DNA from: a virus
Direction: 5' to 3' (one strand)
DNA length: 46,116 nucleotides
IMG/VR virus record: IMGVR_UViG_3300017783_000048
Coordinates: 1-46,116 of that record
The notes beneath the pieces are model-generated. The model was not told where the DNA came from, did no database searches, and saw nothing but the letters and a program-made list of their open reading frames with translations. The stretch's first letter is position 1, and the number at the start of each line of letters is the position of its first letter. Below, piece after piece: positions 34,701 to 37,001 of the stretch. The translations under genes and the position numbers were made by a program.

Positions 34701-36998
34701 AACATCAATTCTCTTATAATCGAGTTCGGGAATATCTGGCAAATATTGCTCTTTATACTTGTCAAGCAGTCTCTTAACAAATAGTGCGTCAAGACATTTT
34801 ACTTGTACCCCAACTAAGGCAGACATTGCCATAGTGTTGTTGGAGAATACCGCATTACCGTCTTCGGTGTATCTTACAATACCGCTTGCTGCTCTTGCAC
34901 AACCTTCAAAGGATGCTTTGGTGTAATTAGAACCAGATTTATTAACTTTGAAACCCGTGATCTGATTGAGACCGATTTCGGCAGAAATTTTGCCTGTAGG
35001 GGAATCTTGAATGATAATATTCGGAGGATTATCAACACTATACCCAGAACCAAAATTTGTAACATTGATATCGGTAATTCTACCGTTAAAGATCTGCGCT
35101 GTTACACTAGCACCAGTACCACCAATATAATTGCCGAGATCGTCTGTTCTATCATCAACAACATACACAGAAGGTACGTCAGTGTACCCAGAACCGCCTG
35201 TAAGCAGTTCTACACCAATGACACGACCATTTCCATCAACAGAAGTTTCAAGCACCTGTGCGCCGACAGGATCAATGACCGCAATTCTAGGAGTTGATTG
35301 ATATCCTTGCCCAGTATTAATAATTTCAATCGAAGTAATTTCTCCTTCGGTTAGTTTTGCACGCAATGTTGCTTTGATTCCATCGTTACCTGTTGCTTCA
35401 TCGATGTAGATATCGGGTACAGTCGTGTATCCAAATCCACTGTCTAGGATAATAGGTGGTTCTGCCAGTGACCCATTGATGATCGTAGGAAGAGTTACAT
35501 TAGTAATAGTAGGAGCAGATGCGCCACTGTTAACATAAACCTGCTGATCTTTCGCGAAAACGCCGCTAGTATTAGCGTATTCAATAATACCAGTATTACC
35601 ATTACGGACAAACGATACAACCGTTGCAGTTTTCCCTGTAAGATTTACATTATCGGCAATAAGTTGTCCAGGAGTAAAATCAAAGATAGTGCCTGTATAT
35701 GTGACAGTTAAAACACCAGTCTCTTTAAATCCTAGTTTTGCGCCACCAGGTTGTTTAATACTAACTCTAGGTGTAAATGTGTATCCACTACCCGAAGATA
35801 CAATCTCAACAGCACTAATAGACCCCTCAGTGACCGTTGCTGCAAGAACAGCAATAGACGAACCTTCTTTGGTTGGTGATTCGATTTGAAGAGTCGGAGG
35901 ATTGGTTTCACTATAACCTTGTCCACCTTCCAAGAGTGATATAGATTTAACGCCATTGATCAGAGTAGTTGCGGATGCACCTTCTCCAACTCTACTGTTA
36001 ATACTTGCTTTTGGCGGATAATCATACCTGTAGTTAGATCCATTATCATTAACTGATATGCTAGTGAGTCCCCCGTTCTCGTTTACACGGGAATACCCAA
36101 TACCACCAGAACCAAAAGACGGGATAGGTGCCTCAATAGAGTAGATAGACACAATTCTACCATTAACAGGCGCAACATTAAAGATGAACTTATCTTTATC
36201 GATAAAGAAATCGACCTTTGGCACTAACAAGCGGTTGTCGTAGATTGCAATAACATATTCATCTACTTGTGGTTCGTATTTAACTCCGTTGGAAGTAAGT
36301 GCAAAAATAGTTTTCGATTCACCGAAAGAAGAGGAAATATTATCAATTGCCGCAATTTGGTTCTCAACGTAACCACCCAAGTAGTAGACGTAAGTAGAAA
36401 TATCATCATCAGAAGGAATCCTTGTTCTAGGTGCTTCTGTAAAGACAATAGCAGTTCCATCTAACTGATAATCTACATTCTGAAGTAAAACTCTACCGTA
36501 GATACTAACAATCAGATGTTGTACGCTTGGTACTGATACAGGACTTTCCCTAGAAGTCAGTTCAAACCTTCTTGTAGATCCATCAAATTTATTGATCAAA
36601 TTTGCCAGAATAGTCCACTTGACTCTTACTTGCTCATAAGAGATACCAGGAGACAAAGAAATATTAGGAGAAGAAATTTTTCTTTCATAGAAAATTACTT
36701 CATCACCGATCAAGACAGATCCGTTTCTATCAATAAATTCATCAACAGATTCTACAACAATAGATGTGGAACTATCAGTGATAGGTTCTACAAGAGATGT
36801 TGCACCATCAAGAATACTGATATCAAGTTTATCGATATCAAGATAATTTAGATAATTATTAACAATATTTTGACCAAGACCCGTCTTTTCCTGGGACTGG
36901 TAGTAGTACTCCAGGAATTTATTGAACATAGGATAATCCTGTTCAATAAACCCTGGGTTTTGAGAACTTACTGAGTTAGATACTTTATTGACGGACAT
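16725..36998 (-). CDS. Giant mosaic baseplate/tail protein in the gp7 position, 6757 aa
   Basis: A single open frame with no internal stop. It lies between gp6 and gp8, where T4 carries gene 7 (1032 aa), so it may be the wedge initiator, but I see no clear T4 gp7 motif. The N-terminus (NPGFIEQDYPMFNKFLEYYY) is typical of marine T4-like structural proteins. Approximate layout: FDG-ING modules at 138-270; Gly-Tyr repeats at 300-700, 1199-1420, 1700-1990 and 3176-3400; YHYH-type domain at 1504-1636; propeller-like stretch at 1995-2360; LamG-like domains at 2415-2590 and 4304-4500; conserved YYYQEFSYAVKS and HPASFKVFGE near 3610-3660; FDG-ING at 3736; tandem HTFVSAT repeats at 4690-5085; helical Cys modules near 4584, 5231 and 5392; jelly roll at 5675-5990; FDG-ING pair and final Gly-Tyr copies at 6450-6750. 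There is no signal peptide. It starts three bases after gp6. Confidence 0.9.
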   Translation of the reverse strand: MSVNKVSNSVSSQNPGFIEQDYPMFNKFLEYYYQSQEKTGLGQNIVNNYLNYLDIDKLDISILDGATSLVEPITDSSTSIVVESVDEFIDRNGSVLIGDEVIFYERKISSPNISLSPGISYEQVRVKWTILANLINKFDGSTRRFELTSRESPVSVPSVQHLIVSIYGRVLLQNVDYQLDGTAIVFTEAPRTRIPSDDDISTYVYYLGGYVENQIAAIDNISSSFGESKTIFALTSNGVKYEPQVDEYVIAIYDNRLLVPKVDFFIDKDKFIFNVAPVNGRIVSIYSIEAPIPSFGSGGIGYSRVNENGGLTSISVNDNGSNYRYDYPPKASINSRVGEGASATTLINGVKSISLLEGGQGYSETNPPTLQIESPTKEGSSIAVLAATVTEGSISAVEIVSSGSGYTFTPRVSIKQPGGAKLGFKETGVLTVTYTGTIFDFTPGQLIADNVNLTGKTATVVSFVRNGNTGIIEYANTSGVFAKDQQVYVNSGASAPTITNVTLPTIINGSLAEPPIILDSGFGYTTVPDIYIDEATGNDGIKATLRAKLTEGEITSIEIINTGQGYQSTPRIAVIDPVGAQVLETSVDGNGRVIGVELLTGGSGYTDVPSVYVVDDRTDDLGNYIGGTGASVTAQIFNGRITDINVTNFGSGYSVDNPPNIIIQDSPTGKISAEIGLNQITGFKVNKSGSNYTKASFEGCARAASGIVRYTEDGNAVFSNNTMAMSALVGVQVKCLDALFVKRLLDKYKEQYLPDIPELDYKRIDVRTAIKTVRDFYQSKGTSFSISYLFKLLYGEQVSITYPKDQIIKPSAATWSIDTVLRATLVSGDPDNIQDGLLIQEEDIADPNVLAASALVENFISIKTSDTEIYELALSEETIVGSFTVPYKTRLAEPLNTVESIITVDSTIGWPERNGEFIIGGTELVRYKEKSLNQFIECTRSSNGTVEDWDSSTQITSNFTVYINKDTAQEVVMNIVGIVDAQQTTLTDTGSYYLPGDKLSVSKLGGTSTRKELTTWLYNVKKLVSVTSVTYGGTNNDVATIVTENSHGLLVGDQVTIYGANPIIYNGTFLVTSRDNETQFQYQLPQPAQVIPQGNILISVDLNKGKSPNAAVNNAISFYTTNVQNSFFNTEYVYVASTGIPNYEIGPFPGSAFLPGNQRKLNRFPLAPTTISTKNEITSGPVGTWVNGVSVWSYKSTETKTFGSVTSIDILTRGQNYDAATPPTVTIDGGGGTGAQANVVIDGTLDSIEVTAGGSGFTSSPLVSIVGGGGSGASATAITTKGIVSRVLINESGTGYTSQPTVSIVGGGGTGVQAVANVRGPIQSINIAQSGSSYTSKPTVTVSSGSGAVAQAVIQNGRIISIARISGGSGYTTAPEVSIQGEGFGAVARAVIDIDGPEAGKVTGIEIINRGIGYTQGTTIVNLTSVGQGATFSSNVFQWTYNLQATTTFDTARGSVFDGYNTQFGGEYAHLSNPQKLRFILGDNLSEENGVINEVDIEETTVDHSPIIGWAFDGNPIYGPYGYSDPTNQNSTIRKLDTSYRLKGNLTAAAATPFTDTDGTVYTNPFRKDGPLLTDDAAGSFINDYEYIFSLGDLDQYNGRFCKTPEFANGRYCYFVTIDATEQGNPEFPYILGPSYNSVVDIWNLDSGATQQNIPTGVVRYRDPYENVDIDVERAPNVSTNALTMENGDILLLDIEDENRDGYIDIFSTGTGYSGPTSGNDFVTVGTSGGTGTGMTIAIWDVDPNGSIQKWGYNNIGSGYTTGDVVTIDGGQATITLGDEYFDPDQLFEESPLQLFDYFPKVRFDSKVDIEVETTTKFEDASVTGFTIENPGQNYQVNDRLVFDNTDTDGDGVSARIARISGETIQTYDYEIISGVNYGVLTTDVQHNLTVGDTVFVDYSPLMENTNKTYNVRQYKGIEEIVINQTGSGYNEDIPPTMTIDGDGTTAGSLEAVVSSVGSIERVNILNSGSGYTQNPRVILSHPQIFKKADYFSALIDNNDYVRINDVYVSVTKESFICGTTKNSSGDTVAFIAKLSATGVKEWEKTLESQTGLDYAEFKKLCVDGDTIYVVGINKPNDQLFDNKNPDIILAKYTQSADGLSATLDLQRAFAGISGSTRYDDVTSIVKISSTRIAIGGYTNTNSGNPWDAYIAILDTTGTFTVKRKLASESASEKITSMIFNEGSIYFSMEVSPNDSSTDVNIAIGKATAGVSAISIDYIKQYNNTSYSQIDQSIITDEFNEYYVTSTLRGKSDTTLQDSFSVLKVDNAGNLIWYKIFRPAVNETINVVNKTSIDIFGDLNVVYNHTDPTTKNKTIRTVKIKYNGEVLSHTINDFIQDNVEGAIAYAMTTDNSGDVFAYGQIQFNRNEFLLDMDQAPIDITTHYTPSVIGTPTYTSTGTNISGWDGSAYETQAIKVPSSELGTILDSNWTVELFLHKDATQITNNAIGATKHTIFSIGDAEDATGGLILYYDTFGSGVNNGKLGLAITNTSTKLNAASGALYSTLTNMFVDDSWQTIGITKNGDAYTVYVNGISVITGTQTTTSFANKDIHFGNQPGWNGTTGEFRADEQGQFYLNHVRLRNRLITPTVPSDITALPPTDTFALGYTWTDTAWFTSNIQRYDYIDQRGFGLKTDKNSDAARIGTFTTSKLTRTTGSTAITTTGGTVSVTGYTLGDIGFQSLDYDQATTTMNADTEALTYSNDIWSSRTATVPSPGSQKLSITAVVKDRYYFKLTGTTKIDNILRLNVNQAFDFTIGTKLLLKEGTNQRMSGYIVSSDSENNTIDVSISIPTSSGNSWSDYLNVGELSTVQFDEQSVFNIVGPTPNDVNEFVYTFLQVEDTTVGNFTFALNTFDAPVTIGGTNNLNLFGKFKPYIAADYNIRIEEVTSTSPYIVGSVVEVPTVDDGQGNLVPQISYNADYSSVTITNLTGVTKITLVSNLEKILNVSSVNSSDTVYVITSSAHYLDAGDMIFVDGNPTRTIVDVEYDEYDGAFAVDSIISPLEFTYKLNQVALTLPADSAGLVNIFTKSPTIKMYYDHQYIFDISHPTMTGGNLSFSKDNLYKLEYSFNSIERVGTPGTTGATVKLKVDTGIVTNISYYFDPSRTGADSPVIPGSYLDVVKSPYNGTFIISSTSGGTITSGDDTFKFVLLNEPEAAAIAARATYSTSSVKAVGSINSIRIVNPGGFYKRLPIVSNILSSRKIERVEINEPGTQYAVGEYTGIAIAGDGEGGFVSVTVADQLNSEGATVPGQVIAVTITSPGKGYTTASVDIDGISGIGADVGGSGGDVTVIIPPFGTGASIFTIGDNVGKIKKLKNNNFGYDYPHDYTLRPEITFPINAQLTSTSILDSITVTDPGSGYSQPPAVVIVGGGGSGAIAEATIKNGRLDQIFVKDAGSGYSSTPTVTLKSSFNYVVNLDLGLLQFAFPHGIQNGAEITLNAVDTGEGVEFPLASGAIGRLNATTTYYAIAGTAQSLEDNQLKIAITQNNADLGDALTFATDGTGRQQVLTESFGGGAEANVITSTFLEGELVYQGDSLENATATGFVSTNDGWQVGPRILKIVDYDGTFNEGSKITGVISKSSGTISNLKIAKGVLEIGSITKTTGQFIDDVGKPSEIIQKIQDSYYYQEFSYAVKSAISINEWKEILIRNVHPASFKVFGELNLSEYGFIPNKETAFQLTKSVQLAREAIFPNIQSFALVEPIYSEFNNTELLFRQKRLTSSENILTSTVQRLDDISTLFDGQRISFPLTVSEAGDSGTSIIASDSQLMIVLNGVVQTPGVAFEVQGENIVFAEPPQPAASVKYANVNFEQITTVDVSFSNISGIFPLVGMRMIGSATSPAVQLRVTGVIGNTIRGFICDNDGNPVTSNPGTFLQNELVNITQTGFSALVDVVTTTSSGGLFIFGETITAFDGDTARVEQVNLSTDSDLPAGVLRYSIGQATSSFEVVSVSGVPIDFGTNSTLTSQGYENRTASPLQGGRGTGLLATWTVNATGTIVSISFDTSNATGYVVGDSLSLPGGNSITITVTDIEDAPPATDSFEIGSKYQFGPEIFLVDNIVTGSQSQTLTVTRGVDTPVNVSFQAPRGAGTFIYGTEIDITQNLTLSKTTGTYQSTPGLFSINVNDYIIAGESGVVARITGVQDYTDPVTSDPIDRVIISGSSTFFGLLFNRIPSTTYPNVVIDDISSSQVSIVDFTDNLTAFNTDFPTEFINNYVIPYNNLVSGPIQENEIIRNYKFEYGGNSGEFSAGESAVVRKLSLTDKIGTGFFNSGQIIRTRDTKAEVISYNAALRTVYLGKIGRSKSNGQDYHTLTFNGSAQLDTAEKKFGSSSLLLDDTTSDHISITTSTEFGFGTASFTIEAWIRADDITAGTRYIADLRSSATEVIRIYVNADVVTAVCGASTLTASGTPITANTWTHIALVRGGTTMKLYVGGVEQVSITNATDFGSTAPLYIGGDYNGANTFSGHIDEIRVSNTNRYADASFTPRNGTLQGDTNSRLLVHFDGVDGQVYTEDWSGTQDFTTGEYFNNDALLATNRSSAASPAGFTGNSHRYINAADNVIKNKEFIAQEAVQIMKNRYPYFTVIGGAVNCEDDVKDILDAVVDDLRNGSNNHVWDAAALYIDQTQTPITLNHIETEIPETLYTLQKTEEIVKYVINNVPWNVQGDHGLTQKFDTTITESSGATLTQLTPTTATYNSSTGELVLTSASHGLNAEVTTTAPTGATYAPTTGVMELTIANHSLSNGDRIRLTDDSLTFTCTSDGNTANKTYPRANDPASQGWLEVSNSTTNTFEVNVGKSPTVNYEPSAATYDPATGVMVLTLPDNNLEVGQQISLTTDSLTFTCSMDSNASNHTYPRASDPAANTSLDILQNGATSTVTGATYTPSNGLLNITVAGHGFVVGDKIRIEDNSLTFTCSRDLNVTNHTYPRSTDFASGRWLYVASTTTDTFTVNVGASGADDQYSHTFVSATANGIVKKDNTITVNVGASGAGDQYVHTFVSATSNAVVAGGNYTHTFVSASTGVTKAPDAIYLATESITFTCDEDGNTFQIAYPRSTDPAANQILEISASTTDTFTINVQPSPVGQQYVHTFVSATTNAVSKTEYNLMDCVDVKNTVSTLMSIIGDTLENANLSPAVNHLATVTKLEPVYEFSGATVDGYLEVPFTIENHNATDDVVYTNQIDADTQNRFRDAANLITLNISVIVDKASYDLLQRYPDLANEMPRNVVTAGSGTLRCQQDLTAIVQELVKDIMDGGNVNTVQVSKQYLGASNVIRHIRLQVWQSQYAHERLAYYMKEAIRGELTTDNTNNIIIGPWGITTDSSSPYCANVASAIDTLIQTLNDIVAPSNTDNFIAADRLYFNRQYIAEEITGLTTNEFQYNIDATQYNAFTYPDGGELKCQRDLKLIILSIISDIQTGGNNSTISAIELYLTAAGILNHIEDELLATTYSIEQLKTVGEFVIKDQHYQFNTGTTTATEYYPLYTDELPVNDSLTITDINAVLNRWDELVDLAVSIINPGKQIARDLSKNVLYNRQYYVNEITNLVNTQFGANTWKTEYTEFVDTVINDTVHDALTTDVTDKKSATFVTVDSITSDFTIGETVTGGTSTATGKVLEWSTEDQSVYIEVYTGTFQNAETLTGSTSAFAPTINSAPTIIDYYVKPGNVKTLKTAGALTTGISGLLPGTNLWLNPEAYATNWVTTTDVSGTVTSGGGTFTNDQIAAPDGTVTADKIEFSDSATGTRSIRRIYNLTAYQTFDATSVTFDNNTETFDTGSQVQGERQRYSISAFVKAEDSSSIRFKMVLGRDSAAEKSLFFDLGFSDGQTSTSIFRSPSGNLAMANGEISVFTADVSNDSATATANREPGTYTFTAVTSQNSGSTGSLAEFEVTVDESYNTTVRILNGGTGFKSGDTTNLVVGPENGNGLVDDIVITINDVVGSYGVTPYGDGWFRVFIDSAFGFGYTDVGAEIIIKDLTGSQNYNASSSANGIYVWGAKLFKGPLDPYQSQYGDIFFADIDFNIRSYAMSLLRGYMRQAATNTLVNPGPTSGVGSVYYAPLGTATSEYATRRLTDNTLDIILAQLLNNNHYTSVTRNNGIVRPAKDYGVRTIPSGISGGITGGDSFYSNLTNNYATVEFKSLNEGKVVQVYQRFRIDGDITDGPYVMNESVSKVGDGTTTGVVYGFTQDENYKYLDVRVTGGTWSASDSIVGTTNSTTAQISAIEDRIHIIDLRGSFETGVPFKGYTSTATATPTSFIDNSAAVLNNTGGTLVVDTESISGAFDLNAVIYPADSREYLTVSKYDGFEISVGDRIASAGNIRLQLNILQGLNDFTVGNRLYRLDSSSNQDSTKYGIVTGVDTDNNFIYYRPFVGGEFTTGEAVGDYGLAGAFPVGYGSVIATTTTAGVAAARVQDIRQDGLNLRLYLADIIGTFDENDGIIGPDDYKSAIVLKKILKARVKRSSKGFDGTTRIFDLTITNGVDYFPDSAGHMMIFINGILQPPGSAKAFTAYSNKIEFNEAPELGATFTGFYLGKMRQLDDISFEFDSLRQSFNLRRNDTFYSLTVTDGVQSSTILPENNIIVSINGVIQEPGVGFEIVGSRINFSEIPRVGSTFVAFAYVGSEADVDAAEVVPPIESGDLLSIQGETEDREVAVIESSNSLITFDYLGSVFGQNARATAAIKSGYIDQVSVTAGGSGYTSRPSITLTPINGNGNGGQVRALVGVAGVEILNQGTGYQEPIVAVETSVPDDWVAPDLSLYGEELVDPEIL
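16800..17010 (-). repeat. C-terminal Gly-Tyr repeat pair of the giant protein
   Basis: Two copies of the beta cassette (GSGYTSRPSITLTP and GTGYQEPIVAVE) close the giant protein, joined by a GNGNGGQVRALV strand. Confidence 0.7.
17280..17650 (-). repeat. FDG-ING module pair in the giant protein
   Basis: Two consecutive copies of a module in which F-D-x3-(R/S)-x-F-x-L is followed after about 30 residues by I-x-(V/I)-(S)-I-N-G-x-(I/L)-Q-x-P-G and an F-x-E-x-P-x-x-G strand. The copies include FINGILQPPG and SINGVIQEPGVGFEIVG. Related copies lie near residues 138-200, 223-270 and 3736-3800. Confidence 0.72.
18990..19990 (-). other. Carbohydrate-binding-like jelly-roll domain in the giant protein (interrupted)
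   Basis: Residues about 5675-5990 follow the pattern of phage fibre jelly rolls: NLWLNPEAYATNWVTT, AAPDGTVTADKIEFSDS, RYSISAFVKAEDSS, FFDLGFSDGQT, then GDGWFRVFIDS and NGIYVWGAKLFKGPLDPYQ. About 100 residues, including a Gly-rich GGTGFKSGD stretch, sit between the FDLG and GDGW strands where the usual domain has a short loop. Sugar binding is a family expectation only. Confidence 0.6.
20300..23330 (-). repeat. Helical Cys-containing modules (three copies) of the giant protein
   Basis: Three segments share C-(E/Q)-x-D-(V/L), a hydrophobic helix, and D-(L/I)-x-x-G-(S/G)-N: CEDDVKDILDAVVDDLRNG near 4584, CQQDLTAIVQELVKDIMDGG near 5231 and CQRDLKLIILSIISDIQTGG near 5392. Between copies one and two lies the HTFVSAT beta-repeat region, so helical and beta modules alternate. 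Confidence 0.65.
21733..22930 (-). repeat. Tandem HTFVSAT / YPR beta repeats in the giant protein
   Basis: Residues about 4690-5085 hold repeated units: a LTFTC-(S/T/D)-x-D-x-N segment with YPR-x-x-D-(P/F)-A, a T-x-T-F-x-(V/I)-N-V segment, and HTFVSA(T/S). At least four YPR and five HTFVSA copies are visible. Two DNA segments (21733-21761 and 22012-22040) are identical over 29 bases, and a third copy near 22108 is close, which indicates a fairly recent duplication. Confidence 0.8.
23490..24090 (-). other. LamG/concanavalin-like domain 2 in the giant protein
   Basis: Residues about 4304-4500 show LTFNGSAQLDTAEKKFGSSS, SFTIEAWIRADDIT, NTWTHIALVRGGTTMKLYVG and IGGDYNGANTFSGHIDEIRV, the classic order of a LamG-like jelly roll ending in the xGxIDEIRxS strand. 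Such domains usually bind glycans or proteins. Confidence 0.85.
26780..27480 (-). repeat. Gly-Tyr repeat block 4 of the giant protein
   Basis: Residues about 3176-3400 hold GGFYKRLP, GTQYAVGEY, GKGYTTASVDI, GSGYSQPPAVVIVGGGGSGA and GSGYSSTPTVTL. The block also contains a PPFGTG turn like the PPPGG turn in gp8. Confidence 0.8.
29230..29760 (-). other. LamG/concanavalin-like domain 1 in the giant protein
   Basis: Residues about 2415-2590 include SNWTVELFLHKDATQI, HTIFSIGDAED, SWQTIGITKNGDAYTVYVNG, IHFGNQPGWNG and FYLNHVRLRNRLI. The strand order fits a LamG-like fold, but it is clearly different in sequence from the second copy. Confidence 0.75.
29920..31020 (-). other. Beta-propeller-like stretch in the giant protein
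   Basis: Residues about 1995-2360 repeat a blade-like pattern of G/D-x-x-(Y/F)-(V/I)-x-G, then a D-x-x-(V/I)-A-K-(L/Y) strand and G-x-x-x-W: SFICGTTKNSSGDTVAFIAK with GVKEWEKTL, DTIYVVGINKPND, IAIGGYTNTNSGNPWDAYIA and LIWYKIF. It resembles SBBP-type propeller repeats of bacterial surface proteins. The exact number of blades is not clear by eye. Confidence 0.6.
31050..31900 (-). repeat. Gly-Tyr repeat block 3 of the giant protein
   Basis: Residues about 1700-1990 hold GTGYSGPTSGNDFVTV, GSGYTTGDVVTIDGG, GQNYQVNDRLVF, GSGYNEDIPPTMTIDGDG and GSGYTQNPRVIL, which lead directly into the propeller-like stretch. Confidence 0.8.
32080..32490 (-). other. YHYH-type domain in the giant protein
   Basis: Residues about 1504-1636 contain IIGWAFDGNPIYGPYGY, SYRLKGN, NDYEYIFSLGDLDQYNGRFC, TPEFANGRYCYFVT and FPYILGPSYN, in the order of the YHYH protein family. 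The literal YHYH motif is not present. Function of the family is unclear to me. Confidence 0.8.
32740..33420 (-). repeat. Gly-Tyr repeat block 2 of the giant protein
   Basis: Six regular copies: GQNYDAATPPTVTIDGGGGT, GSGFTSSPLVSIVGGGGSGA, GTGYTSQPTVSIVGGGGTG, GSSYTSKPTVTVSSGSGA, GSGYTTAPEVSIQGEGFGA and GIGYTQG. It is the most regular array in the window, with a period of about 38-40 residues. Confidence 0.88.
34900..36100 (-). repeat. Gly-Tyr repeat block 1 of the giant protein
   Basis: Residues about 300-700 hold eight copies (GSNYRYDYPPKASI, GQGYSETNPPTLQI, GSGYTFTPRVSI, GFGYTTVPDIYI, GQGYQSTPRIAV, GSGYTDVPSVYV, GSGYSVDNPPNIII and GSNYTKASF), less regular than block 2. Confidence 0.85.
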
Positions 36999-37001
36999 CT
37001 A

